64,000 bases of DNA from Cryobacterium levicorallinum (GTDB lineage: Bacteria > Actinomycetota > Actinomycetes > Actinomycetales > Microbacteriaceae): assembly GCF_004402405.1 (NCBI RefSeq), contig NZ_SOFE01000011.1, positions 62,001 to 126,000 of the forward strand, given 5' to 3'. A program made the translations under genes and the position numbers. Within the stretch, counting starts at the first letter, position 1, and each line of letters starts with the position of its first letter. The notes under the pieces are model-generated. The model had not been told where the DNA came from. It searched no databases and saw only the letters and a program-made list of their open reading frames with translations. This document shows positions 7,629 through 18,600 of this stretch, in pieces.

Positions 7629-9857
7629 TCAGGCGACCGGGAGCGCGCGGAAGCCGCGCAACCGCAGACTGTTGGTCACCACGAACACCGAGGACAGGGC
7701 CATCGCAGCGCCGGCGATCAGCGGATTCAGCAGCCCGGCCATCGCGAGCGGAATCGCCGCGACGTTGTAGGCAAAGGCCCAGAACAGGTTTGCCTTGATC
7801 GTCGTGAGGGTGCGCCGAGACAAGCGGATGGCATCCGCTGCGGCGAGCAGATCACTGCGCATGAGCGTGAGGTCACTCGCCTCGATCGCGACATCGGTGC
7901 CCGAGCCCATCGCAATGCCGAGGTCAGCGGTCGCCAGGGCGACGGCGTCATTCACGCCGTCACCGACCATCGCCACCACGTGCCCCTCCGCCTGCAACCG
8001 CGCAATTACCCGGGCCTTGTCGGCGGGCAGCACCCCGGCGGTCACGTCGGTGATGCCGACCGAGGCGGCGACATTCTGCGCCGCCGCGAGATTGTCGCCG
8101 GTGACCAGCATCGGCGTCAGCCCGAGCGCCCGAAAGCGCTCGACCGCCCCAGCGCTCGTCGGCTTCACGGTGTCGGCGACGGTCAGCACGCCGCGCACCT
8201 GGCCCTCCCAGGCCACCATGACGGCGGTCTTGCCGAGCCCCTCGGCGGTGCCCAGCACGGCCTGCAGCTCAATCGGCACCCTAAGCCCCCACCGCTCAAC
8301 CAGCCACGCGGGCCGGCCGACCAGCACCAGGCGGCCGTCTACCTCGGCCTGCACCCCGAGCCCCTGCTCCGACAGAAACGCCGACGACGGCAACAAAGGG
8401 CCGAGCTTCGACACCGCGCCCGCCGTGATGGCGCGGGCGATCGGATGCTCCGACCCGCTTTCCGCCGCCCCCGCCAGAGCCAGCAACTCATCGACAGAGC
8501 CGCACTCGTGTGGCACAACGCTCGACAGCGTCATACGCCCGGTCGTGATCGTGCCGGTCTTATCGAGAACAATGGTGTCGACCCGGCGGGTGGATTCCAG
8601 AACCTGCGGCCCCTTGATCAGAATGCCCAGTTGCGCGCCGCGTCCGGTTCCCACGAGCAGCGCGGTCGGTGTGGCGAGCCCGAGGGCACACGGGCAGGCG
8701 ATGATGAGCGTCGCGACGGCCGCGGTGAACGCCATCGTCGCGCCGGCGCCGACCAGCAGCCAGCCGGCCAGGGTCGCCAGGGCGAGCCCGATCACGATCG
8801 GCACGAACACGGCGGAGACCCGGTCCGCCAGACGCTGCACCTCGGCCTTGCCGGTCTGCGCCTGCTCCACCAGTCGGCCGATATGGGCCAGCTCGGTGTC
8901 AGCGCCGACCCGGACGGCCCGTACCACGAGGCGCCCGCCGGAATTCAGGGTTGCCCCCACAACGTTGTCGCCCGGTCCGACTTCGATCGGCACCGATTCG
9001 CCGGTGAGCAGGCTCGCGTCAATCGCACTCGAACCGTCCACGATCAGGCCGTCGGTCGCGATCTTCTCCCCCGGCCGCACCACAAACTCGTCGCCGACCA
9101 CGAGCAGCGCGGTGCTGATCCGGCTCTCGATGCCATCCTTCAGCAGCGTGGTTTCCTTCGCGCCGAGTTCGAGCAGCGCCTGCAGCGCCGCCCCGGAGTT
9201 GCGTTTGGCCCGCGCCTCCGCGTAGCGCCCGGCCAGAATGAACACCGTGACAGCGGATGCCACCTCGAGATAGATCTCATCGGCACCACCTCCCGGGGTG
9301 GCCGAGAAGGTGAAGCTCATGGTCATGCCGGCCATCCCGGCCATGCCGAAGAACAGGGCATAGAGCGACCAGCCGAGGGCGGCGAGCACGCCGACGCTGA
9401 CCAGGGTGTCCATGGTCGCGGCGCCATGGCGGGCGTTCACCCAGGCGGCGCGGTGGAACGGCCAGGCTCCCCAGATGGCGACCGGGGCGGCGAGGGTCAG
9501 GGCCAGCCATTGCCAGTTCGTGAACTGCAACACCGGAATCATCGACAGGGCGGCAACCGGCACGGTCAGCGCGGCCGAGACGAGCAGGCGCTGGCGCAGG
9601 GTGGCCAGCTCGGGGTCGCCGGTGTCCGCCACGGGGGCGGCTGCGGGCCGCACGGCCGTGTAGCCGGTGGCTTCAATCGTCTTGATGGCGTCGTCGACGC
9701 TCGTGCCGGCCGGCACGAAAACGCTAGCCTTTTCGGTGGCGTAATTGACCGTGGCGGCGACCCCGGGCATCCGGTTGAGCTTCTTCTCGATGCGGGCAGC
9801 GCACGAGGTGCAGGTCATCCCACCGACGAGGAGGTCTACCTGTTGACCATCCAACAT
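7629..9857 (-). CDS. copA: Copper-exporting P1B-type ATPase
   Basis: A 742-residue P1B-1 ATPase. There is one N-terminal heavy-metal domain with GMTCTSC at residues 13-19, then TGES at 285-288, the membrane metal site CPC at 388-390, the phosphorylation motif DKTGT at 432-436, the SEHP nucleotide-site motif and a GDGVNDA hinge. It pumps Cu(I) out of the cytoplasm. One metal-binding domain is common in actinobacterial CopA. Its start codon overlaps the stop of the copper chaperone by one base (TGATG), which implies coupled translation. It is transcribed away from csoR, with two CsoR-type operators in the divergent region. Confidence 0.95.
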   Translation of the reverse strand: MLDGQQVDLLVGGMTCTSCAARIEKKLNRMPGVAATVNYATEKASVFVPAGTSVDDAIKTIEATGYTAVRPAAAPVADTGDPELATLRQRLLVSAALTVPVAALSMIPVLQFTNWQWLALTLAAPVAIWGAWPFHRAAWVNARHGAATMDTLVSVGVLAALGWSLYALFFGMAGMAGMTMSFTFSATPGGGADEIYLEVASAVTVFILAGRYAEARAKRNSGAALQALLELGAKETTLLKDGIESRISTALLVVGDEFVVRPGEKIATDGLIVDGSSAIDASLLTGESVPIEVGPGDNVVGATLNSGGRLVVRAVRVGADTELAHIGRLVEQAQTGKAEVQRLADRVSAVFVPIVIGLALATLAGWLLVGAGATMAFTAAVATLIIACPCALGLATPTALLVGTGRGAQLGILIKGPQVLESTRRVDTIVLDKTGTITTGRMTLSSVVPHECGSVDELLALAGAAESGSEHPIARAITAGAVSKLGPLLPSSAFLSEQGLGVQAEVDGRLVLVGRPAWLVERWGLRVPIELQAVLGTAEGLGKTAVMVAWEGQVRGVLTVADTVKPTSAGAVERFRALGLTPMLVTGDNLAAAQNVAASVGITDVTAGVLPADKARVIARLQAEGHVVAMVGDGVNDAVALATADLGIAMGSGTDVAIEASDLTLMRSDLLAAADAIRLSRRTLTTIKANLFWAFAYNVAAIPLAMAGLLNPLIAGAAMALSSVFVVTNSLRLRGFRALPVA

Positions 9858-10084
9858 CAGGCCGCGGACACCAGCTGGTAGCCCGCCTCCTCAACGGCTG
9901 CGGCAACCAGAGCACGGTCGAGCGGGGCGGCGCTCGTGACGGTCACCTGCGAGGTGCCACCCTTAACCAGTTCCACGGTGACGTTCTCAGCCCCTTCGAG
10001 AGCTGCAATCTCTTCGGTCACGCTCGCGACGCAGTGACCGCAGGTCATTCCGTCAACGCCGTAGGCGGTGGTCGTGCTGTTCAT
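9857..10084 (-). CDS. copZ: CopZ-like copper chaperone
   Basis: A 75-residue heavy-metal-associated domain protein with the copper site GMTCGHC near residue 13 and the usual beta-alpha-beta-beta-alpha-beta pattern. It carries Cu(I) in the cytoplasm and passes it to the metal-binding domain of CopA. First gene of a two-gene operon with copA. The divergent csoR and the double operator just upstream indicate copper-induced derepression. Confidence 0.93.
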   Translation of the reverse strand: MNSTTTAYGVDGMTCGHCVASVTEEIAALEGAENVTVELVKGGTSQVTVTSAAPLDRALVAAAVEEAGYQLVSAA

Positions 10085-10128
10085 GGTCAGAACCTTTCTG
10101 TTTCCCCGCGAAGAGGTCTCATTCGAGC

Positions 10129-10176
10129 ATACCCCTTGGGGGTACTCAGAGCACTACTATACCCCGAGGGGGTACA
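10129..10176. promoter_or_regulatory. Two CsoR operators between copZ and csoR
   Basis: ATACCCCTTGGGGGTACT at 10129-10146 and ATACCCCGAGGGGGTACA at 10159-10176 are nearly identical dyads whose starts are 30 bp apart, about three helical turns. Each has TACCCC facing GGGGTA, the recognised CsoR binding pattern. Their position lets one repressor control both the copZ-copA and csoR promoters. Confidence 0.85.
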
Positions 10177-10210
10177 CTGGGACACTAACGACGACGCAGA
10201 GGATATCCGT

Positions 10211-10522
10211 ATGAACGAGTCAGAGTCGACCCACGACAGGCCGCACGGCTACATCTCCAACAAGGATGCCTACCTCAAGCGTCTGCGCCGCATCGAAGGT
10301 CAGGCCCGCGGGCTGCAGGGAATGGTCACCGACGACAAGTACTGCATCGATATCCTCACCCAGATCTCCGCCATGACGAGCGCCCTCGAATCGGTCGCAC
10401 TCGGCTTGCTCGACGATCACCTGAATCACTGCGTGCTGCACGCCGCTGTCGCTGGCGGCGCCGAAGCCGAGGCCAAGCTCCGCGAGGCTTCCGCCGCCAT
10501 CGCACGTCTGGTCCGTTCCTAA
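10211..10522 (+). CDS. csoR: Copper-sensing repressor CsoR
   Basis: A 103-residue DUF156 protein. The core begins YLKRLRRIEGQARGLQGM. It then carries YCIDILTQISAM with the first copper cysteine and LLDDHLNHCVLHA with the histidine and second cysteine in H-x3-C spacing. This is the full Cu(I) ligand set, unlike the paralog at 5210-5476. The ATG at 10211 has an AGAGGA ribosome site. It is divergent from copZ-copA and shares the operator region. Cu(I) binding is expected to release the repressor. Confidence 0.93.
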   Translation: MNESESTHDRPHGYISNKDAYLKRLRRIEGQARGLQGMVTDDKYCIDILTQISAMTSALESVALGLLDDHLNHCVLHAAVAGGAEAEAKLREASAAIARLVRS

Positions 10523-10527
10523 AGGAC

Positions 10528-10542
10528 CGGACCTTTGGCCCT
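10528..10542 (+). promoter_or_regulatory. DevR-like box upstream of the response regulator
   Basis: CGGACCTTTGGCCCT matches the box seen at 13974, 14011 and 15560 (shared pattern GACYTTYGGCCCT or close to it). It lies about 100 bases before the response regulator start, suited to autoregulation. Confidence 0.5.
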
Positions 10543-10641
10543 AGTCCCCGGGTGCAGCCCGGCGCGACACTTAACAGTCAGCAATACGCACCGGCCAGCA
10601 TCCGTGCCGACAGCATCCGTGCCGATTGAAGAGGGACCCCC

Positions 10642-13033
<2,392 letters not shown>

Positions 13034-13888
13034 TTACTTGTGGGTTGTTCTCGTCACAATCGTCGGGCAGCTGATGTGCAGTAGCACCTCGTGGCTGACC
13101 GATCCCATCAGCAGACGGGTCAGCGACCCGCGGCCGCGGCTACCTACGACGAGTAATTGGGCGCGCACGGCGGCGGACACCAACGCCCGGGCGGGCGATT
13201 CGTCGGTCTCGAGAACCTGGTGAACCACGAGGTCGGGGTATCGAGCGCTGAGGCCGGCGACGGCCTCGGCAAGCACAATGCGTTCCTCTTCCATGCGCTC
13301 GGTCACGGCGTCTGCCGGGATGCTGCGCAACACGCGACGGTTCGGCAGGTGCACCGCGTACAGGGCGTAGAGCTCTTGGCCAGTGCGGTCGGCCTCGGCG
13401 GCGGCGAACGCGACGGCCGCCACGGAATCGGCTGAGCCATCCACGCCGACGTACACGCCCGAGCGCTCAATTTCGGGCAGCGAGGGGATGACGGCGACGG
13501 GGCAGGTGGAGAGCGCGGCAATCTGCAGGCTCACGCTGCCGAACAGTTCGCCCTGGACCCGGCCCTTTCGATCAGTGCCGACCACGATGAGCTCGGCTTC
13601 CTTGGACAACTCGCTGAGTACGCGCGGCGCGCTGCCGGTTCGCAACTCGGTGTGGGTGGTGACGGTGGGGGCCAGGGCCGCGGCGCGAGCGCCGGCGTCG
13701 GTGAGCAGCTTCTTCTCGGCGTCGAGAATGGAATCGTAGTAGCCGTAGCCATCGGCCAGCCAGGTTTCGTACACGGTGTGCATGAGGGTCACCGGGCTCT
13801 TCACGTTCTCGGCTCGCTGCATGGCCCACGCGAGGGCGGTCTCGCCGGCGGCAGAATCATCAATGCCAACCACAATCATCCGGTTCAT
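13034..13888 (-). CDS. Tandem-domain universal stress protein
   Basis: A 284-residue protein with two Usp domains. The first starts MIVVGIDDSAAGETAL. The second starts VYVGVDGSADSVAAV and ends with LLVVGSRGRGSLTRLLMGSVS, a complete ATP-binding motif of the G-2x-G-9x-G-S type. Tandem Usp proteins are hallmark members of the actinobacterial dormancy regulon. It lies 66 bp upstream of the DevS-like kinase on the same strand and probably shares its promoter. A DevR-like box in the right orientation lies about 85 bases upstream. Confidence 0.92.
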   Translation of the reverse strand: MNRMIVVGIDDSAAGETALAWAMQRAENVKSPVTLMHTVYETWLADGYGYYDSILDAEKKLLTDAGARAAALAPTVTTHTELRTGSAPRVLSELSKEAELIVVGTDRKGRVQGELFGSVSLQIAALSTCPVAVIPSLPEIERSGVYVGVDGSADSVAAVAFAAAEADRTGQELYALYAVHLPNRRVLRSIPADAVTERMEEERIVLAEAVAGLSARYPDLVVHQVLETDESPARALVSAAVRAQLLVVGSRGRGSLTRLLMGSVSHEVLLHISCPTIVTRTTHK

Positions 13889-13973
13889 TGCTCTACCTCT
13901 TCTGATAGCTCAGGTCACAGCGATGCAGTGCACCACCTACGCCTCATCCTCCCAGTGCGCGCAGAATAATAGA

Positions 13974-13988
13974 AGGGCCGGAAGTCCC
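13974..13988 (-). promoter_or_regulatory. DevR-like box for the Usp-kinase operon
   Basis: AGGGCCGGAAGTCCC on the plus strand is GGGACTTCCGGCCCT on the minus strand, reading towards the Usp gene. It differs by one base from the box at 14011-14025 that faces the opposite gene. Confidence 0.65.
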
Positions 13989-14010
13989 GATTAGGTGGGT
14001 TTTTCCCAAG

Positions 14011-14025
14011 GGGACTTTCGGCCCT
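14011..14025 (+). promoter_or_regulatory. DevR-like box for the alcohol dehydrogenase
   Basis: GGGACTTTCGGCCCT lies 77 bases before the alcohol dehydrogenase start, arranged divergently to the box at 13974-13988 with 22 bases between them. Confidence 0.65.
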
Positions 14026-14101
14026 GTTGGGCGCAGGAGCTCCAGAAGTACCGTGGCTCTGACGGGTCGTTTGCCCGCCCACGAACCAAAGGAGATACCC
14101 C

Positions 14102-15157
14102 GTGAAGGCACTCGTCTATGGCGGCCCCGGCCTGAAGAGCTGGACCGACGTTCCGGATCCGACGCTGCACAGCCCGACCGATGCGATCGTGCGCGTGGAC
14201 ACCACCACCATCTGCGGCACCGACCTGCACATTCTCAAGGGAGACGTTCCCGCCGTCACGGTCGGCCGCATCCTCGGCCATGAGGGCGTCGGCACAATCA
14301 CCGAGGTCGGTTCAGCCGTCAGCAACCTGAAGGTCGGCGACCGGGTCATTATCTCCTGCATCAAGAGCTGCGGCCACTGCAGCAACTGCAGCAACGGGCT
14401 CTACTCGCACTGCCTCGGCGATGAGGGTGCCTCCGGTATCGGCTGGGTCTTCGGCCACCTCATCGACGGCACCCAGGCCGAGTTCGTGCGCGTTCCCTAC
14501 GCCGACAATTCCCTGCACAAGCTGCCGGAAGGCGTCAGCGACGACCAGGGCGTTATGCTCAGCGACATCCTGCCGACCGGTTTCGAGATCGGCGTGCAGT
14601 ACGGCCGGGTCAAGCCCGGCGATGTCGTCGCCGTGATCGGTGCCGGCCCGGTCGGCCTCGCCGCCATCGCGACCGCGGGCCTGTACGGCGCCGCGACCAT
14701 CATCGCGATCGACCTCGACGAGAACCGCCTCGAGCGGGCCCGCAACTTCGGCGCGACGGACACGGTCGTTTCCGGTGCCGCCGACTGGAAGGAGCAGGTT
14801 CTGGCTCTCACCGACGGCGCCGGCGTCGACGTGGCCATCGAGGCCGTCGGCATTCCGCAGACCTTCACCATGGCCACCGAAATCGTGCGCCCGGGCGGCA
14901 ACGTCGCCAACGTCGGCGTGCACGGAAAGCCGGTCGACCTGCACCTGGAGAACCTCTGGATTCAGAACATCAACATCAGCATGGGGCTGGTCAACGCCAA
15001 CACCACGAAGATGCTGCTCAAGCTCGTCGCGAGCAAAAAGCTGCCGGCGGAGAAACTGGCCACGCACCACTTCAACTTCGACCAGTTCCTCGAGGCCTAC
15101 GACACCTTTGCTCGCGCCGCCGAAACCAAGGCCCTCAAGGTCGTAATCACCCGCTAA
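14102..15157 (+). CDS. Zinc-dependent alcohol dehydrogenase
   Basis: A 351-residue medium-chain dehydrogenase. Catalytic zinc ligands are in TICGTDLHILKG and GHEGVG. The structural zinc cysteines are in SCGHCSNCSNGLYSHC. The NAD(P) fold is VVAVIGAGPVGLAAIATAG. It interconverts an alcohol and an aldehyde or ketone; the substrate is not readable. GTG at 14102 follows a strong AAAGGAG site. The box upstream suggests control by the DevR-like regulator, where it could help redox balance under low oxygen. Confidence 0.92.
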   Translation: MKALVYGGPGLKSWTDVPDPTLHSPTDAIVRVDTTTICGTDLHILKGDVPAVTVGRILGHEGVGTITEVGSAVSNLKVGDRVIISCIKSCGHCSNCSNGLYSHCLGDEGASGIGWVFGHLIDGTQAEFVRVPYADNSLHKLPEGVSDDQGVMLSDILPTGFEIGVQYGRVKPGDVVAVIGAGPVGLAAIATAGLYGAATIIAIDLDENRLERARNFGATDTVVSGAADWKEQVLALTDGAGVDVAIEAVGIPQTFTMATEIVRPGGNVANVGVHGKPVDLHLENLWIQNINISMGLVNANTTKMLLKLVASKKLPAEKLATHHFNFDQFLEAYDTFARAAETKALKVVITR

Positions 15158-15179
15158 CAACGTTTCCCCGGGAGGTTTC

Positions 15180-15563
15180 ATGCGCGCCCTGATCGTCTAC
15201 GAATCGATGTACGGCAACACCCGTCTCGTCGCGGAGGCGATCGGGCGTGGCCTGGCCCCGGCCGAGGTCATTCTCGTTCCGGCCGTCCGGAACACCGTGG
15301 TGGACCTCAGCCAGGTCGACCTGCTCCCGGTCGGCGGCCCGACCCACCTACACGGCCTGAGCCGGCCAAGCACCCGACAGGGCGCGATCGATGCCGCCGT
15401 CACGCCCCAGCGCACCCTCCATCTTGAAGCGGATGCCGCCGGCAGAGGCGTGCAGGAATGGTTCGACTCCCTGCCCGATCTGGCTGCGCCCCAATCGCGG
15501 TGTGTCCCGAAATCTACCGGCGTTGCGTACCGTGCTGAGCGGATGTCGTCGCTAATCTCGTGA
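15180..15563 (+). pseudogene. 3'-truncated flavodoxin-domain protein
   Basis: The first 95 residues are a flavodoxin-type start: ALIVYESMYGNTRLVAEAIGRG is the FMN phosphate loop, and PVGGPTHLHGLSRPSTR is the ring-binding loop. Members of this group usually run to about 170-180 residues. Here similarity ends after VQEWFDSLPDL, and about 30 unrelated residues (ending ERMSSLIS) lead to a stop that touches the next gene's DevR-like box. No other frame carries the missing end. I infer a deletion that removed the C-terminal half. It starts 22 bases after the dehydrogenase, with a GGGAGG ribosome site. Confidence 0.65.
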
Positions 15564-15574
15564 CTTTCGGCCCT
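15560..15574 (+). promoter_or_regulatory. DevR-like box for the second tandem Usp gene
   Basis: GTGACTTTCGGCCCT differs from the 14011 box only at the second base. It lies about 100 bases before the Usp start at 15674. Confidence 0.6.
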
Positions 15575-15673
15575 ACTTGGGGATGATCGCCGTGGCTAAC
15601 CTGAAAAGTAGAAGTCGGCGACGGTCACCCGAGCATTCACTCGCGGCCCAGCACCGCAGAAAGGGTTGGGCTC

Positions 15674-16552
15674 ATGACTGACACGCTCACTACCGCCAAG
15701 ATGGTGGTTGCCTGGGACGGAACGGAGCCGGCCCGAGCGGCCCTGAACTGGTCGCTGGCCCGTGCAACCGGCGGGGACCTCACGCTGGTGCAGGTGCTCG
15801 ATCGCACGGTGTCGTCGGCGGACTATTTCGCGTTGGAGTCCACGACAGCACGCGCCCGCGAGGTACTCTGCGATGATGCGGAGCGGGTCAGCGCGAAGTA
15901 TCCGGCGCTGACGGTGCACTCCGAATTGCTCTCCGGAGACCCGATCTCCGAACTGCGCGCGCTGAGCGGAACGGACACCCTCGTCGTCGTCGGAACCCAC
16001 CGTGGCCGCGGGTCGACCCTGCGCTACGAATGGTCGATGGGGGCACGCCTGGCCGGTTCGGCCAACGGCCCCGTCGCGATCATTCCGGAGGGCGACAGCG
16101 CTGTGCCGTTCAACACCGGGCACACCGGCATTGTGGTCGGCGTCGACGGTTCGGCTGCTTCCAACGCCGCCATCGAATTCGCGGCGGCCGAAGCCGAGCG
16201 TTCCGGCGAAGACCTCATCGCGATCCATGCCTGGCAGGAACCGCTGGTCTGGCGCGACACGACCGAACCTGACGCCCGGTTTCTGGAGGCCCTGGAGACC
16301 TCGCACCGGCGCATCCTGGACGAGTCGCTGCGTATCGTCGCCGCCCGCTACCCGATGGTGCGCATCCGTCCGTCGCTGGTGCGCGGCCCGGCCCAGTCGG
16401 TGCTGCTCGACGCAGCCCGCGGGGCTGCGCTGCTGGTCGTCGGCGACCACGGCTTCACAGGCCTGTCGAAATTGCTGCTCGGCTCCGTGAGTCACTCGAT
16501 CGTGCTGAACATCCAGTCGCCCATGGTGGTCATCCCGGCCCCGACGGCCTGA
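15674..16552 (+). CDS. Tandem-domain universal stress protein
   Basis: A 292-residue double Usp protein. The first domain starts MVVAWDGTEPARAAL, where aspartate-glycine follows a W rather than the usual G. The second starts IVVGVDGSAASNAAIEF and ends LLVVGDHGFTGLSKLLLGSVSHS, an ATP-binding motif with a DHG variant. Its own DevR-like box lies upstream. Together with the Usp at 13034-13888, the dehydrogenase and the kinase/regulator pair, it completes a compact hypoxia- or dormancy-type regulon. Confidence 0.92.
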   Translation: MTDTLTTAKMVVAWDGTEPARAALNWSLARATGGDLTLVQVLDRTVSSADYFALESTTARAREVLCDDAERVSAKYPALTVHSELLSGDPISELRALSGTDTLVVVGTHRGRGSTLRYEWSMGARLAGSANGPVAIIPEGDSAVPFNTGHTGIVVGVDGSAASNAAIEFAAAEAERSGEDLIAIHAWQEPLVWRDTTEPDARFLEALETSHRRILDESLRIVAARYPMVRIRPSLVRGPAQSVLLDAARGAALLVVGDHGFTGLSKLLLGSVSHSIVLNIQSPMVVIPAPTA

Positions 16553-16574
16553 CCCGCACTGGGCAGCGCCTCGC

Positions 16575-16615
16575 GGCACTCGTTCGAGACGCTGGCACCC
16601 CTGGGAACGAGTGCC
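16575..16615 (+). terminator. Inverted repeat after the Usp gene
   Basis: GGCACTCGTTC at 16575-16585 pairs perfectly with GAACGAGTGCC at 16605-16615 across a 19-base loop, starting 23 bases after the Usp stop. No U-tract follows, so it is a structure of uncertain termination strength. Confidence 0.4.
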
Positions 16616-16666
16616 CGCTTCCGTCATGAGTGCCTCGAGCTGGCCGCCCGCGGTTAGGGTTTTGGT

Positions 16667-17581
16667 ATGAGCACATTTGCGCTGCCCCCTCGCCGACTGC
16701 GCATTTTGGCGACCGGCGTAACTCTGCTGGGGCTGCTGGTGACCCTGGTCACCTCTCCGACGCCACCGGTTACCGCAGCCCCGCTGTCGACCGCGGTGAC
16801 GGAACCCGCTCCGTTCGACCCCGGCCTCATCATCAGCGACTACAACTTCTTCAACCCGGATGCCCTCACCGAGAGCGAGATCCAGGATTTTCTCGAAGAC
16901 CGCTCCTGCGCCCCGAGTGACGGCGTGCCGTGCCTCTGGGAGTACCGCGAGACGACGACCAGCCAACCGGCCAAGGGCGCCGGGCACTGCCTGCCCTATA
17001 CCGGCGGCGCGAACGAGACCGCCGCCCGCATTATCGCGAAGATCGCGGCGGCCTGCACGATCAGCCCCGAGGTGCTGCTGGTGCTGCTGCAAAAAGAGCA
17101 GTCCCTGCTGACCCGGCCGAGCGAATCGGGCTACCTGCGCGCCACCGGCTACGGCTGCCCGGACACCGCCGACTGCGACGCCCAGTACTTCGGATTCTTC
17201 AACCAGGTCTACAACGCGGCCTGGCAGTTTCGGCAGTACACCCAGGAACCCGACCGGGCCTTCAAGATCGGCACGGTCGACGTGGGTTTCAACCCCAACG
17301 CCGAGTGCGGTTCAACCCCAGTCGCCATCGAAAACCAGGCCACGGCTAACCTGTACAACTACACGCCTTACCAGCCCAACCCGGTGGCCGTGCAAAACGC
17401 TGGTGACGAGGGCGATGCCTGCTCGACCTACGGCAACCTCAATTTCTGGCTGTTCTTCAGTGACTGGTTTGGTGAATCCACGTTCGAACCCTTCTCACTC
17501 ATGTTCGACGAGTGCTTGAACTTCGTCGGCGGCCAGAACTGCCGCGTGCCGTCGCTGATCCCCGTCGGCCCGGCCGCCTGA
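16667..17581 (+). CDS. Secreted cysteine-rich protein, possibly lysozyme-like fold
   Basis: A 304-residue exported protein. The N-terminus has basic residues, a hydrophobic core (ILATGVTLLGLLVTLVTS) and a cleavage site after a TAA region. The mature part contains NFFNPDALTESEIQDFL and a helical region, ISPEVLLVLLQKEQSLL, in which a glutamate follows a hydrophobic helix as in lysozyme-like hydrolases. Several paired cysteines suggest disulfides. Proteins of this type occur in Microbacteriaceae cell walls, often annotated only as hemagglutinin-like. I cannot assign a substrate. It stands alone between the Usp gene and the convergent Nudix gene. Confidence 0.8.
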   Translation: MSTFALPPRRLRILATGVTLLGLLVTLVTSPTPPVTAAPLSTAVTEPAPFDPGLIISDYNFFNPDALTESEIQDFLEDRSCAPSDGVPCLWEYRETTTSQPAKGAGHCLPYTGGANETAARIIAKIAAACTISPEVLLVLLQKEQSLLTRPSESGYLRATGYGCPDTADCDAQYFGFFNQVYNAAWQFRQYTQEPDRAFKIGTVDVGFNPNAECGSTPVAIENQATANLYNYTPYQPNPVAVQNAGDEGDACSTYGNLNFWLFFSDWFGESTFEPFSLMFDECLNFVGGQNCRVPSLIPVGPAA

Positions 17582-17659
17582 CCCGGGCGCCTTACCCGGG
17601 CGTCCGAGCGTTCCGTTCAGCAAGCGCTAAATCGAGCAGCCAGACGAGCGGCTGAGGCG

Positions 17660-18517
17660 TTACGCCCGATCGCTCGCCGTGTACACCCACGGGACCTGGC
17701 CGATCTCCAGCCGATGCCGGCCCCCTTCCTGCTCGATGTGGGCCTGGTCGTCGTAGGCCACATCGCCCGCCCAGAACAGCACTTGCCCACGCTCGCTCGC
17801 TCCGAGTCGGGTCTCGTAGTGCGCCAACCCACGCCCGGTGAAATGCGCCACGATCGCGGCCACCGACTCGAACCCCTGCAGCCCGTGCAGCGTCACCCAG
17901 GTCGGTGCCACGAGCGTCATCACAGCGGATGCGTGCCGCTCCAGCGCGATCGCGGGTCGAAGCCAGGCGTAGTCGATGACCTCATCTTCGGCGAGCACAA
18001 TGATACCGGCCGGTGCCGCCGTGAGGTAAAACCAGGTGCGCATGCGCTTCGGCGCGATCGGGGGCGGAATCCACAGCGCGGTCGAGACGAGCGCATCCGG
18101 CGACACCTCGAGCCCGGTCTCCTCCCGCACCTCGCGCACGGCGGCCCGGCGGGCGGCGAGCTGTTCGACGGCCTCGGCTGCCGCCGGGGCGATAGGGTCG
18201 TCCGAGTCAGCAGAATCACCAGCATCCGCGCCGACGATCATAGCCTCGGTACCCTCGGCGGCGGTCGCTCCGCTGCCACCCGACGCCGCGACATCCGCGG
18301 CATCCGTTAGTAATCGGTCCTCCGGATCAACGCCACCACCGGGAAACACCCAGGCACCGGCAAACGACCCGCGATGGCGCGGACGTTCGAGCAGCAACAC
18401 CTCGGGCCCCTCGGCACCGTCACGCAGCAACACCACCGTCGCGGCCACCCCGAGAGGCGCAGCCGGGCTCGCACCATCCCCGATCGGAACCGGGCCGGTC
18501 TGTGCATCTCGCGTCAT
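17660..18517 (-). CDS. Nudix hydrolase with an insertion inside the Nudix box
   Basis: A 285-residue hydrolase. The Nudix box is split: its first half, GGGVDPE, is at residues 60-66, and its second half, REVREETGLE, is at 128-137. About 60 acidic, alanine-rich residues are inserted between them. A similar insertion inside the box is known in the NUDT19-type group, which acts on CoA-like diphosphates. Catalytic glutamates are intact. It is divergent from the MBL hydrolase, a neighbour pairing common in actinobacteria. The substrate is unknown. Confidence 0.85.
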   Translation of the reverse strand: MTRDAQTGPVPIGDGASPAAPLGVAATVVLLRDGAEGPEVLLLERPRHRGSFAGAWVFPGGGVDPEDRLLTDAADVAASGGSGATAAEGTEAMIVGADAGDSADSDDPIAPAAAEAVEQLAARRAAVREVREETGLEVSPDALVSTALWIPPPIAPKRMRTWFYLTAAPAGIIVLAEDEVIDYAWLRPAIALERHASAVMTLVAPTWVTLHGLQGFESVAAIVAHFTGRGLAHYETRLGASERGQVLFWAGDVAYDDQAHIEQEGGRHRLEIGQVPWVYTASDRA

Positions 18518-18600
18518 CGCGTCGTCCTCATCGATCGGGTTCCCCCACCCTAACGCCGACCCCCGGCATCGGCACCGACACCGACACTAAGCTGCGAGCT

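Noticed and set aside
7518..9881. Very long open frame on the plus strand across copA
   Set aside because: It is antisense to a fully conserved P-type ATPase, and its translation is low-complexity (R, G, H, Q) without domains. Such frames are expected in high-GC coding DNA.
15596..17092. Long minus-strand frame across the second tandem Usp and the secreted protein
   Set aside because: It spans two well-supported genes and an intergenic stem-loop; composition is that of a shadow frame.
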